The notes beneath the pieces are model-generated. The model saw only the letters and a list, made by a program, of their open reading frames with translations, had not been told where the DNA came from and did not search any database. This document shows, one piece after another, positions 1-7,897 of a stretch of DNA of 64,000 nucleotides. Source of the DNA: KBS-96 sp049585195 (lineage in GTDB: Bacteria > Acidobacteriota > Terriglobia > Bryobacterales > Bryobacteraceae); NCBI GenBank assembly GCA_049585195.1, contig JBAUZG010000312.1:17907-81906 (forward strand), in the 5' to 3' direction. Each line of letters begins with the position of its first letter. Position 1 is the first letter of the stretch. Position numbers and translations under genes: made by a program.

Positions 1-420
1 AATGGGGACCACGATGGAGCCCATATGGAAGCCCATTCCTTGCTCTTCGAGAAACCGCATGGCGCCAGTGGCGGTATCGAGGCCGAAAGCGCTGCCGCCC
101 GAAAGCATGATGGCATTGACTTTTTGGACCGTGTTGACCGGCTTCAACAGGTCCGTTTCACGCGTACCAGGAGCGGAACCCCGAACATCCACGCCAGCCG
201 TCGCACCACCTTCAAAGATGACGGCGGTGCAACCCGTCGGACGCCGTTTGTCTGTAAAATGCCCAACTCGAACTCCAGCAACATCAGTGATGCCATTGCC
301 TTCGTGCACACCGTCTGTGGATTCAGCGTTCACTAGCGCGTTGATTCCACTGGCCAGCAGCGCGGTACCCTGTAGAAACGTGCGACGCTTCGACTGGGAA
401 TCGGTTTCGGGGGCAGACAT
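1..420 (-). CDS. P1 family (S58/DmpA-like) peptidase, C-terminus cut off by window edge
   Basis: Reading the minus strand from an ATG at 420 gives 140 codons with no stop before base 1, so this is the N-terminal part of a longer gene. The first 30 residues carry a twin-arginine signal (SKRRTFLQG followed by a short hydrophobic stretch), which predicts Tat export. The mature part has GNGITDVAGVRVGHF, then TGCTAVIF and LSGGSAFGLDTATG, the conserved opening of the DmpA / L-aminopeptidase-D-Ala-esterase family, which cleaves itself into two subunits. The autocatalytic serine lies in the missing part. A 34-bp gap separates it from the divergent MFS gene. Confidence 0.85.
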   Translation of the reverse strand, partial: MSAPETDSQSKRRTFLQGTALLASGINALVNAESTDGVHEGNGITDVAGVRVGHFTDKRRPTGCTAVIFEGGATAGVDVRGSAPGTRETDLLKPVNTVQKVNAIMLSGGSAFGLDTATGAMRFLEEQGMGFHMGSIVVPI

Positions 421-454
421 GAACAAGCGAACCCAACCTTCATGATAGACGTAT

Positions 455-1720
455 ATGGGCAGTTCAGTCCCGCAGGCAAGCGACACTGAGGCAGTGCCTC
501 GTGAGCTGTCGCTTCGTTGGGTGGCGGTTTCCGTTTTCATCGCCTCTTCCACTCTGAATTTTTTAGACCGGCAGCTATTGAATACGCTCGCCCCGCTCAT
601 CCTGACGGAGTTCCACCTCAGCCAAACCGGCTTCGGCTTTATCGTTTCGATATTTTCATTTGCCTATGCCGCGAGCTCGCTTGGGGTGGGCTGGCTGCTT
701 GACAAACTTGGCGTGAATCGGGCCATGTCGCTGGCCGTCGCGTGGTGGTCGCTGGCGGCAACGGCCACCGCCTTTATCCGTAGCTTCGGGGGCCTTGCGG
801 TTTGCCGCGCGTGCCTAGGAGTTGGAGAATCGGCCGGAGTTCCTGCGGTCGGAAAGGTGAATGGCGTCTATTTAAAGCCTGAAGAGCGCGCTCTCGGAGC
901 CGCGCTCAACCAGGTTGGCATCAGCCTGGGACTCGCGGCAGCGCCGTTGTTTATTGGGCTGGCGATCCATTACTCGTGGCGGGCGCCATTCACGCTAGTT
1001 GGCATGCTGGGATTCGTCTGGATTCCGGTGTGGTTGTTCGTCAACCGACGTATCCGGCCCAGCTTCGAGACTTTTTCGCCTGACGAAGCAGAATCATCGC
1101 GCCCGGATCTAGGCATGCTGCTTGACAAAAGCCTTCTGGCTCTCGTTCTGTCGAATATTTTGTGGATGGGCGGTTATTCGCTGTGGTCCAACTGGACCAC
1201 ACTCTACCTGGTCCATGTCCATGGCATCACGCTCGTAGAGTCGGCGCGATATGTTTGGATTCCGCCGCTGGTTTCGAATTTTGGCGGATTCTTCGGCGGC
1301 TGGCTGTCGAAGCGCTCGATGGAGCGCGGTGTTCCACCGGTTGCCGCAAGGCGGAAGGCGGTGTGGTGGAGCGCTGGCGGCTACCTTCTAACGTTGCTTT
1401 TGCCGTTTGCGCCTTCAGCGGGAACAGCGACGGCGCTCATTTCCGTCAGCTTCTTTTTCGCGCTTGCTGGCAGTGTAAATATTTACGCGATTCCGATTGA
1501 CTTGTTCGGCGCGGCACGCTCAGGGTTAGGTATTGGGGCGTTAGTGTTCGCGTACGGTTTTCTACAGACGTTGATTTCCCCAGTTATCGGGTATCTCTCC
1601 GATCATGGTCTATACACTCAGGTTGTGTGGTTGGTTGTGGTTCCGGCTGTGCTTGGCGCCGCTGCGCTTCAGCCAGTTCGCGAGGCGAATGCCGTCAGAA
1701 ATGAAGGACGAGTTCGGTGA
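455..1720 (+). CDS. MFS transporter, anion/hexuronate (ACS)-like
   Basis: A 421-residue integral membrane protein with about 12 hydrophobic segments. The first helix contains LNFLDRQLLN, the D-R motif usual in anion:cation symporters of the major facilitator superfamily (the ExuT/GudP group), and the loop after helix 2 has GWLLDKLGVNRA, the MFS motif A. It probably imports an organic anion such as a sugar acid with protons, but the substrate cannot be read from the sequence. Its last 26 bases overlap the convergent HAD gene. It is divergent from the S58 peptidase. Confidence 0.85.
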   Translation: MGSSVPQASDTEAVPRELSLRWVAVSVFIASSTLNFLDRQLLNTLAPLILTEFHLSQTGFGFIVSIFSFAYAASSLGVGWLLDKLGVNRAMSLAVAWWSLAATATAFIRSFGGLAVCRACLGVGESAGVPAVGKVNGVYLKPEERALGAALNQVGISLGLAAAPLFIGLAIHYSWRAPFTLVGMLGFVWIPVWLFVNRRIRPSFETFSPDEAESSRPDLGMLLDKSLLALVLSNILWMGGYSLWSNWTTLYLVHVHGITLVESARYVWIPPLVSNFGGFFGGWLSKRSMERGVPPVAARRKAVWWSAGGYLLTLLLPFAPSAGTATALISVSFFFALAGSVNIYAIPIDLFGAARSGLGIGALVFAYGFLQTLISPVIGYLSDHGLYTQVVWLVVVPAVLGAAALQPVREANAVRNEGRVR

Positions 1721-2378
1721 ACCGCTCCACTCTTAACAAGCGGGGGTGGGAAGCGGGCACGTCCTCGTGTTCCAAGCTCCACGTTCTGGGATGTGGGACG
1801 TAAACGGCGCTGAGACCAGCCGCAAGCGCCGGGTTGATGTCCGACTTTGGTGAATTACCGATCATCCATGTCCGCTCGATAAGACAGTCACGTTCCTGGG
1901 CTAGGTTTCGATAGGCTTGCTCGTTCTTCTCCTTCACAATGGCGATGTGCTGGAAGAAACGGCCCAGGCCTGACCGCTCCACTTTGATTCGCTGCTCATC
2001 GAGGTCGCCCTTTGTGAACAGCAACAGCTCGTGCCGGGCATGAAGGTGAGCAAGCGTTTCCTCGACGCCGGGAATCAGCTCGAGCGGGCGCTCCCGTATT
2101 TGATAGGCGAACTCCTTCACCGCTTCGAGATCACGATCGGAGACGTCCCGCTCGGTCAAATGTTCGAAGCATTGCGCGAGATTCCGTGCGAAATTGTTCG
2201 ATCCGTAGCCGTACGTCTTTGCATTGACCATCTCGATCTCATCGAGGACGGCACGCACCTGTTCCGGGGAAAGGGAGGAGTGAGCCAGGTAATCGCAGAA
2301 CTGGTCGAATGCCTCTTCAAAATATATGTTGTTTTCCCAGAGTGTGTCGTCTGCGTCAAAGATGAGGTGCTTCCTCAC
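1695..2378 (-). CDS. HAD-superfamily hydrolase
   Basis: 227 residues with the HAD motifs in order: FDADDTLW at residues 7-14 (nucleophile Asp and acid/base Asp), LFTKGD near 120 (motif II Thr), a lysine in VKEKN and MIGNSPKSDINPALAAG (motif IV acidic residue). The helical cap inserted after motif I fits a type C1 phosphatase of the phosphoglycolate phosphatase/YjjG sort. Substrate unknown. It lies 6 bp downstream of the Lon-domain gene on the same strand, so they are probably co-transcribed; its 3' end overlaps the MFS gene by 26 bp. Confidence 0.85.
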   Translation of the reverse strand: MRKHLIFDADDTLWENNIYFEEAFDQFCDYLAHSSLSPEQVRAVLDEIEMVNAKTYGYGSNNFARNLAQCFEHLTERDVSDRDLEAVKEFAYQIRERPLELIPGVEETLAHLHARHELLLFTKGDLDEQRIKVERSGLGRFFQHIAIVKEKNEQAYRNLAQERDCLIERTWMIGNSPKSDINPALAAGLSAVYVPHPRTWSLEHEDVPASHPRLLRVERFTELVLHF

Positions 2379-2384
2379 GCCGCG

Positions 2385-3017
2385 CTACGCCCCTTCGTTG
2401 TAGTGTTTTGCATGTCCGTTTCGCGGCCCTACGCGCTTTGCCAGGGCGATTCGTTCGCGCTTGTGAATGTAACCTGGCAGGCTCTGAATCAAATATACTA
2501 ACCGTTCCTTTTCCGAACGCATGACGAGAAGCGCCTGGCGGTAGTCGAGATCGTCGATTGCCTGCGCCAGTTGAAAGCTGAGCTGCGGCTCGCCGATTCG
2601 GGGAGTTTCCGCGGGCGTTTCGGTCTCGGCAACGCGCAGCCGGTCGTATTCGGCAATGGCCTGCTGCTGTAGGGCCGGGGGGGCGGGACTTGCATCGTCG
2701 TCATTGAAGAATTCGACTTCAGCTTGAAGATACGTTTTCTCTTCGTCCAACGAAATGATTTGAAACCGCCTTCTGCCAACCGCAATCAGGTCGAGCCGCC
2801 CATCGGGGTAGCGTCGCACCACCCGCTCGACGGTCGCAGTGCAGCCGACGTTTACCAAGCCGCCATCCTTGGCAAGCACCACGCCGAATTCGCCTCTTTC
2901 AGGAATCAGCCGCCCCATCATCTCTTTGTAGCGATCTTCGAAGATATGCAGAGGCAGCGGCGTGGTTGGGAGAAGGACCAGTGAAAGAGGAAAGAGCGGC
3001 AGGAGTTGCCCCGGCAT
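2385..3017 (-). CDS. Lon N-terminal (substrate-binding) domain protein
   Basis: 210 residues that match the N-terminal substrate-binding domain of Lon protease and nothing else: LPLFPLSLVLLPTTPLPLHIFEDRYKEM at the start, then a beta-rich region (GRRRFQI) and a helical C-terminal part. There is no AAA+ or Ser-Lys protease domain, so it is a stand-alone LON_substr_bdg protein. The cellular role of such proteins is not established; binding of unfolded or damaged protein is the usual guess. First gene of a probable two-gene unit with the HAD hydrolase. Confidence 0.85.
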   Translation of the reverse strand: MPGQLLPLFPLSLVLLPTTPLPLHIFEDRYKEMMGRLIPERGEFGVVLAKDGGLVNVGCTATVERVVRRYPDGRLDLIAVGRRRFQIISLDEEKTYLQAEVEFFNDDDASPAPPALQQQAIAEYDRLRVAETETPAETPRIGEPQLSFQLAQAIDDLDYRQALLVMRSEKERLVYLIQSLPGYIHKRERIALAKRVGPRNGHAKHYNEGA

Positions 3018-3177
3018 GCTTCCATTATCGGCTTCGGGGCGTCAGAGGGCGGAGAGTTCCTGAAAGGCTTACCTGAAGGTATACTAGTTTGCGGAAAGGG
3101 CTCGGCTATTGGCTATTTGCGGCCGCCCGGCGCGTGCCGTGCACTGCTGAAGCCGGTGAATTACACTTGTCCGTCCG

Positions 3178-3705
3178 ATGCTCTTGAAATTGAAGCGCAC
3201 CCCCGGCCTGTACCTGGTGGGTTTCATGGCCGCCGGCAAATCGACTGTGGGGCGTGCCTTGGCCCATGAGCTGGGGTGGTCCTTTTTCGACGTCGATATC
3301 GAAATCGAGAGAAAACAGGGAGCTTCTATTCCGGAGATTTTCCTAAAGCAGGGAGAGGCGGCGTTTCGAGACCTGGAGACCGAAGCGATCCGGCATCATG
3401 TGCATGTGATCCAATCCGGGACTCCGGGTGTGGTGGCTCTCGGCGGAGGCGCATTTGTTCAACCGCGCAATTGGGAGATCCTCGAAAACAACGGAGTAAC
3501 TATCTGGCTCGACTGCCCCTTCGACATCGTATGCCAACGGATGAATGGCGGCGAGGGACGGCCTCTGGCTGCGGACAAGAGCCAACTGGCAGAGCTTTTT
3601 GAAGACCGCCGTCCGTTATACAGCCGCGCCGATTTCCGGCTCGAGATCGTGGACGATGACGTCGCCATGATCGTACGCAGAATTCTCGGACTGCCGATCT
3701 TTTAA
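3178..3705 (+). CDS. aroK: Shikimate kinase
   Basis: 175 residues. Phosphorylates shikimate at the 3-OH with ATP, the fifth step of the chorismate pathway, in the cytosol. Walker A is GFMAAGKST at residues 15-23, the substrate-binding DVD at 38-40, FRDLE at 63-67, the GGG turn near 90 and the lid RPLA near 125. Length is normal for the family. It is followed after 5 bp by the glycerate kinase gene. A weak TATACT -10-like box lies at 3080-3085 but I see no good -35 element. aroF, another shikimate-pathway gene, lies about 1.4 kb downstream on the other strand. Confidence 0.93.
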   Translation: MLLKLKRTPGLYLVGFMAAGKSTVGRALAHELGWSFFDVDIEIERKQGASIPEIFLKQGEAAFRDLETEAIRHHVHVIQSGTPGVVALGGGAFVQPRNWEILENNGVTIWLDCPFDIVCQRMNGGEGRPLAADKSQLAELFEDRRPLYSRADFRLEIVDDDVAMIVRRILGLPIF

Positions 3706-3710
3706 CCTTT

Positions 3711-5051
3711 GTGTCAACCCGATCCCGCAAGCTGAAGGCAGACGCCATCGACATATTTCGTGCGGGACTTAGGGCCGCGAATGTAACGGAAGCCGTGAAG
3801 CGCAATTTGAAACTCGCGCGCGGGAGCTTGCGAGCCGGAGAGGAAACACTCGCGCTCGGCAATTTCGATCGCATTTACATGGTTGGAGCCGGCAAGGCTT
3901 GCACGGCGATGGCGTACGCCGTGGAAGAAATTGTGGGGACCGACAGGATTGCGGGCGGCGTCATCAATGTGAAGCACGGGCATACGAAACCCAAGCCCAA
4001 GCGCATCAAAGTGTACGAGTGCGGCCATCCTGTTCCCGATGAGCAAGGAGAACAGGGCGCCCGTGAAATGGAGGAGCTTCTTCGAGGGCTCAATCGGCGA
4101 GACCTGGTTTTTGTTCTTATCTCGGGCGGCGCTTCCGCTCTTCTTCCCGCGCCTGCTCCACCGGTTACGCTGGCTGCGAAGCAGAAGGTGACGAATCAAT
4201 TGCTGAAATGCGGCGCCGATATTTTCGAGCTGAACGCAGTCCGCAAGCACTTATCTCTGCTGAAGGGCGGACAGCTTGCGTCTCTGGCGTACCCGGCGAC
4301 GGTTGTTTCGCTGATTCTATCGGACGTGATCGGCGATCCATTGGATGTGATTGGTTCAGGTCCAACAGCGCCTGACAACAGCACGTTTGGCGATGCACTG
4401 CGCGTGCTGTCTAAGTTTCAGTTGACGAAGAGCGTTCCTCGAAGCGTGATGGCGAGGCTGGAAGAGGGCGCCGCTGGGCGAGTTCCAGAAACGCCGAAGG
4501 CGGGAGACAGAATCTTCGAAAACGTTCACAACGTTCTGGTAGGCAGCAACCGGCTGGCTCTTCAAGCTGCTGCACGGGAGGCTAAGCGGCTCGGCTATCA
4601 CACGTTGATACTGTCGAGCTCGATTCAAGGGGAGACGCGTGAAGCTGCCAGAACTCACGCCGAGATTCTTCGCGAGATCATCTCGAGCGATGGCCTGATA
4701 AGCCGCCCCGCGTGCCTGCTTTCCGGCGGTGAGACGATTGTCACCGTCAGGGGAACAGGGAAGGGGGGACGGAATCAGGAGTTTGCGCTGGCCTCCGCCA
4801 TCTATCTCTCGAACGAGGAGAACTGGGCTGTATTGAGCGCGGGAACAGACGGAACCGACGGCCCTACGGATGCGGCGGGGGCTTTTGCGGATGTTTCGAC
4901 CGTGAGGCGCGCAGCTCGACTGGGCATTTCTGCCGATCGACATTTGATTGAAAACAATGCTTACCCGTTCTTCGACAGCACGGGCGATCTCATCAAAACC
5001 GGACCTACGGGTACCAACGTCATGGATTTGCGTGTGTTGTTGGCCGGTTAG
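3711..5051 (+). CDS. Glycerate 2-kinase, MOFRL family (TtuD/GckA-like)
   Basis: 446 residues from a GTG start 5 bp after the aroK stop. The N-terminal half is a DUF4147 domain (FDRIYMVGAGKAC, then FVLISGGASALLP near residue 140), the C-terminal part is the MOFRL domain with the signature AGTDGTDGPTDAAGAFAD near residue 385. Enzymes of this class phosphorylate glycerate, usually to 2-phosphoglycerate, feeding glyoxylate or sugar-acid catabolism into glycolysis. Close spacing suggests co-transcription with aroK, though the pathways are unrelated. A GC-rich hairpin follows the stop. Confidence 0.88.
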   Translation: MSTRSRKLKADAIDIFRAGLRAANVTEAVKRNLKLARGSLRAGEETLALGNFDRIYMVGAGKACTAMAYAVEEIVGTDRIAGGVINVKHGHTKPKPKRIKVYECGHPVPDEQGEQGAREMEELLRGLNRRDLVFVLISGGASALLPAPAPPVTLAAKQKVTNQLLKCGADIFELNAVRKHLSLLKGGQLASLAYPATVVSLILSDVIGDPLDVIGSGPTAPDNSTFGDALRVLSKFQLTKSVPRSVMARLEEGAAGRVPETPKAGDRIFENVHNVLVGSNRLALQAAAREAKRLGYHTLILSSSIQGETREAARTHAEILREIISSDGLISRPACLLSGGETIVTVRGTGKGGRNQEFALASAIYLSNEENWAVLSAGTDGTDGPTDAAGAFADVSTVRRAARLGISADRHLIENNAYPFFDSTGDLIKTGPTGTNVMDLRVLLAG

Positions 5052-5057
5052 CCTGAA

Positions 5058-5075
5058 GGCCGGGCAGGTCCGGCC
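5058..5075. repeat. REP-like hairpin (family B), possible bidirectional terminator
   Basis: GGCCGG, loop GCAGGT, CCGGCC, then CTACAAAA. It fills the 33-bp gap between the convergent glycerate kinase and aroF genes and could end both transcripts. The element at 20240-20259 has the same GCAGGT loop and CCTACAAA tail but a different stem, so this belongs to a repeat family and is not a one-off terminator. Confidence 0.6.
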
Positions 5076-5084
5076 CTACAAAAG

Positions 5085-6125
5085 TTATGCGACGGCCACG
5101 GTTTCGGCGAGGCGCGCCTGTTTCCACAAACTCATGTAGGGTTCGAGATCCTGCATCATTTGAGCGAACTGCGCGGTTGATAGCGACTGAGCTCCATCGC
5201 TCATCGCCTTTTCGGGGCAGGGATGGCACTCGACAAGCAGACCATCGGCTCCGATTGCGACGCCGGCGCGGCAAAGAGGCGGCACCAGGGTTCGCTTGCC
5301 CGTCGCATGGCTGGGATCGAGAATTACCGGCAAATGAGAGAGTTCGTTGAGTAGAGCGATGGCGGCGATATCGCAGGTATTTCTCGTCGCGGTTTCAAAG
5401 GTTCGAATGCCTCGCTCGCACAGGATGACGTTGGGATTTCCGTGCGCGACGATGTATTCCGCCGACATCAACAGTTCTTTTATTGTCGAGCTCAGGCCGC
5501 GTTTCAGCATGATTGGTTTTCCGGCTTTGCCAAGCGACTTCAGCAGAGCGAAATTCTGCATGTTACGCGCGCCGATCTGTAAAATATCCGCGTATTCGGC
5601 CACCATCGGAACATCGCTGTCGCTCATCACCTCAGTGATGATGCCGAGGCCCGTCTGATGCTTCGCTTTTTGAAGCAATTTCAACCCTTCCTCTTCGAGA
5701 CCTTGGAAATCGTAGGGCGAGGTTCGCGGTTTGAAGGCTCCGCCACGAAGAAATTTGGCTCCGGCGCGAACAACGGCGTGGGCGGTATCGAGAATTTGCC
5801 GCTCGCTTTCCACCGCGCAGGGCCCCGCCATTACGATGAATTCATCCCCGCCTATATCGACGCCATTAATGCAAAACACCGATTTTCCTGGCCGGAACTC
5901 ACGGCTCACAAACTTATAAGGCGCGGAAATACGCACCGCTTTCTCGACCTGAGGCATTGCTTCGAGGGATTCCAGACAGGGCGTGACATCGCCGACGCCA
6001 ACCACGCCGATTACGACGCGCTCCTCTCCTTCAATCGAATGAACCTTATAGCCAAATTCACGGATACGATTGCAAACCGCCTCAATTTCCGCTTTTGTGG
6101 CGTGTAACTTCATCGAGATAATCAT
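5085..6125 (-). CDS. aroF: 3-deoxy-7-phosphoheptulonate (DAHP) synthase, class I-beta
   Basis: 346 residues. Condenses phosphoenolpyruvate with erythrose 4-phosphate, the committed step of aromatic biosynthesis. Residues 1-65 form a ferredoxin-like (FLAD) domain as in the Thermotoga enzyme, where it serves Tyr/Phe feedback; the rest is the TIM barrel with GPCAVES at 101-107, KPRTSPYDFQG at 132-142, IGARNMQN, MLKRG, LCERGIRTFE, DPSHATGKR and the metal-binding ECHP. The start is the ATG at 6125; Met5 at 6113 is an alternative. The 5' leader carries an aromatic-rich leader peptide and an intrinsic terminator, so transcription is probably attenuated by aromatic amino acid supply. Confidence 0.95.
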   Translation of the reverse strand: MIISMKLHATKAEIEAVCNRIREFGYKVHSIEGEERVVIGVVGVGDVTPCLESLEAMPQVEKAVRISAPYKFVSREFRPGKSVFCINGVDIGGDEFIVMAGPCAVESERQILDTAHAVVRAGAKFLRGGAFKPRTSPYDFQGLEEEGLKLLQKAKHQTGLGIITEVMSDSDVPMVAEYADILQIGARNMQNFALLKSLGKAGKPIMLKRGLSSTIKELLMSAEYIVAHGNPNVILCERGIRTFETATRNTCDIAAIALLNELSHLPVILDPSHATGKRTLVPPLCRAGVAIGADGLLVECHPCPEKAMSDGAQSLSTAQFAQMMQDLEPYMSLWKQARLAETVAVA

Positions 6126-6168
6126 GTCGTCCGTCCAAGATTTTTATTCAAATTCGCACTTGCAAATC

Positions 6169-6200
6169 AAAAAGGCCCGCTCTCTTTCGAGCGGGCCTTT
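6169..6200 (-). terminator. Intrinsic terminator in the aroF leader (attenuator)
   Basis: On the minus strand a 12-bp stem (AAAGGCCCGCTC pairing with GAGCGGGCCTTT, loop GAAAGA) ends in TTTTT at 6173-6169. It sits 36 nt after the leader-peptide stop and 44 nt before the aroF ATG, so it lies inside the transcript upstream of the gene it would control. That position is expected of an attenuator, not of a gene-end terminator; no other minus-strand gene precedes it. Confidence 0.85.
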
Positions 6201-6209
6201 AAAAACTCT

Positions 6210-6230
6210 AACCAGTTAATTAACCTGGTT
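6210..6230 (-). promoter_or_regulatory. Hairpin between leader peptide and terminator
   Basis: AACCAG and CTGGTT arms flank an AT-rich centre containing TTAATTAA. It begins 6 nt after the leader-peptide stop codon. In a ribosome-stalling attenuator this region would be the pause or anti-terminator element, but I cannot find a strong alternative pairing with the terminator arm by eye, so the exact switching structure is unresolved. Confidence 0.45.
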
Positions 6231-6235
6231 CAGCT

Positions 6236-6313
6236 CTACACGGACACCACCCGGATCGATCCCGGAGGATACCAAAATCGAAACGAGTAAAAGTAAGATG
6301 TGGCCGCTGCCAT
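6236..6313 (-). CDS. Aromatic-rich leader peptide of aroF
   Basis: A 25-codon frame on the minus strand from ATG at 6313 to TAG at 6238-6236, reading MAAATS, then YFYSFRFWY (codons at 6295-6269), then PPGSIRVVSV. Seven of nine consecutive residues are Phe, Tyr or Trp, the three end products of the pathway. It is followed by a hairpin and an intrinsic terminator before aroF, the arrangement of classical trp/phe attenuators. The frame stays open upstream to 6472, but a promoter -10 box 9 nt before this ATG makes the short form the likely product, translated from a leaderless or nearly leaderless mRNA. Confidence 0.82.
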   Translation of the reverse strand: MAAATSYFYSFRFWYPPGSIRVVSV

Positions 6314-6322
6314 TAAACACAG

Positions 6323-6352
6323 ATTATATCCAGTGGAACGTTCGATTCGCAA
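6323..6352 (-). promoter_or_regulatory. Sigma-70-type promoter for the aroF leader
   Basis: On the minus strand TTGCGA (6352-6347), 18-bp spacer, TATAAT (6328-6323). The -10 is a perfect consensus. Transcription should start about 6318-6313, at or a few bases before the leader-peptide ATG (6313-6311), so no Shine-Dalgarno sequence is available for the peptide. Confidence 0.7.
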
Positions 6353-6443
6353 GCTGAATCGGAGGAAGCACTCTACACTTTCTGGTGGTGTTTCGCGGTT
6401 TTCGGTTATGCTTAGAACAAGCAAAAGGCGCTGAACCCGCCGC

Positions 6444-7607
6444 ATGAACACGGTACGAGTCGCACACATCATGCCGTTCGCGAATATCGGAGGGACGGAG
6501 AAAGCAACTCTCCGGCTGGCGGAAGCGGCCTCCCATTGCGGGTTCGAGAATTTGATCTACTGTCCCCGCGAAGCAGAGGAGCTCAAAAACTTTTATCATG
6601 AGCACTGCTTTTCGATGGCATCTTACGATCAAGTTGAGCCAAGCTACCACCATCCGATGCCGTACCTGCGGGCCGCGCAATCGCTAGGTCAGGACATGAA
6701 ACGTCATCATGTACGGATCGTCCACTGCGCCGACATTCTGGGCGCTCACTACGCCGCGCTGGCGGGACGGCTTGCCGGCGCATTTGTAGTCTGCCACGTG
6801 CGCTGCCAGCATCCAACGATTACGCGGCGCGACCAGACCTTCCTTTATCCGGTACAGAGGTTCGTGTTCGTTTCAAAAAACACATGGGACGTATTCGGAA
6901 TGCACGTGCCCAAAGAAAAGGGTGAGGTGCTGTACGATGGCGTGCCGGAGATGTGCATAGACGCATCGCCAACCGAAGCTCGAGCGGCCTATGGTCTCGA
7001 AGCGGACGTTCCGGTCATCGGAATGGCTTCGCGAATACATCCGGGGAAGGATTTCGAGAGTTTGATCGCGGCGGCGAAAATTGTTGCCGAATCATTTCCA
7101 TCCTGCCGGTATCTGCTGGTTGGAGATTATGAGCAGAATCCGGTGCATCGCGAGCACTTCTTACATCTGCAATCGCTGCTACGCGAGGCCGGACTGGCCG
7201 AGCGATTCGTGTTTGCCGGTTTCGAATCCGATATCTCGCGATTCTTCGCTGCGATTAACATTTTCGTGCTGTCCAGCCATGCAGAGGGCCTGCCGCTTGT
7301 GATTTTGGAAGCGATGGCGTGCGGCAAACCTGTTGTGGCGACTGATGTGGGAGGCGTGAAGGAGATTGTGGAGGACCAACGAACGGGCTTGTTGGTACCT
7401 GAAAAGTCGCCCGAAAGTCTCGCGAAAGCGCTGTTATCGTTGCTTTCGAGCGAGGGCAAGGCCGGCGACATCTCGCGCGCTGGGCGCGAATTTGTGTTGA
7501 GAAATTTTGGAGAGGGGAGCTTTCAGAAGAGGGTGCGCGATCTATATTGCTCAATCGCAAAGCAACAGGGATATGAGAGCGATCGCGCTCCATGCATGCC
7601 TATGTGA
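6444..7607 (+). CDS. Glycosyltransferase family 4
   Basis: 387 residues, GT-B fold. The N-terminal half opens with HIMPFANIGGTEKATLRLAEAA, the glycine-rich acceptor-domain loop of GT4 enzymes. The C-terminal nucleotide-sugar domain has SRIHPGKDFESLI and the E-x7-E motif in EGLPLVILEAMACGKPVVATDVGG near residue 280. It should transfer a sugar from a nucleotide donor to a cell-surface polymer or lipid; donor and acceptor are unknown. No signal peptide or membrane segment is evident. It is divergent from the aroF leader and its last 8 bases overlap acyP. Confidence 0.87.
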   Translation: MNTVRVAHIMPFANIGGTEKATLRLAEAASHCGFENLIYCPREAEELKNFYHEHCFSMASYDQVEPSYHHPMPYLRAAQSLGQDMKRHHVRIVHCADILGAHYAALAGRLAGAFVVCHVRCQHPTITRRDQTFLYPVQRFVFVSKNTWDVFGMHVPKEKGEVLYDGVPEMCIDASPTEARAAYGLEADVPVIGMASRIHPGKDFESLIAAAKIVAESFPSCRYLLVGDYEQNPVHREHFLHLQSLLREAGLAERFVFAGFESDISRFFAAINIFVLSSHAEGLPLVILEAMACGKPVVATDVGGVKEIVEDQRTGLLVPEKSPESLAKALLSLLSSEGKAGDISRAGREFVLRNFGEGSFQKRVRDLYCSIAKQQGYESDRAPCMPM

Positions 7608-7875
7608 TTCGAAATCCGGCGATTCTTTGTACCGTTTCCTCCCGCTGCTCGACAGCGCGGACGTCCGACATCGGAGGACCGGCGTGAAGGGAGGCGGCGA
7701 GTTCGGAAAGTTTTTCTGGTGCGCCGATCGCATACACTTCTACGCGGCCGTCCTCCAGATTCCGTGCCCAGCCGGCTAAACCCAGATCCGCGGCGCGTTT
7801 CTGCACGAAGTAGCGGAAGCCAACGCCCTGGACCCGTCCCGCAATGAGCCAGCGCCGGGCTTGCTTTGCGGCCAT
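7600..7875 (-). CDS. acyP: Acylphosphatase
   Basis: 91 residues, the usual length. It carries both family signatures: GRVQGVGFRYFV at about residues 13-24, with the phosphate-binding loop and catalytic Arg, and GWARNLEDGRVEV at about 35-47, with the catalytic Asn. It hydrolyses acyl phosphates such as carbamoyl phosphate or acetyl phosphate. It is last in a three-gene minus-strand run with the toxin and antitoxin (22-bp gap), but a functional link is not implied. Confidence 0.93.
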   Translation of the reverse strand: MAAKQARRWLIAGRVQGVGFRYFVQKRAADLGLAGWARNLEDGRVEVYAIGAPEKLSELAASLHAGPPMSDVRAVEQREETVQRIAGFRIT

Positions 7876-7897
7876 GCCCTCATTCTTTCATGCGGGT

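Noticed and set aside
2..445. Open frame of 147 codons on the plus strand
   Set aside because: It is antisense to a clear S58 peptidase gene on the minus strand, which has a Tat signal and family motifs.
3057..3085. Promoter for aroK (TTCCTG-17-TATACT)
   Set aside because: The -35 matches consensus at only two bases, so I do not list it as a feature.
6236..6472. A 78-codon version of the aroF leader frame
   Set aside because: The first 53 codons lie upstream of the promoter and run into the divergent glycosyltransferase start; only the last 25 codons lie on the likely transcript.
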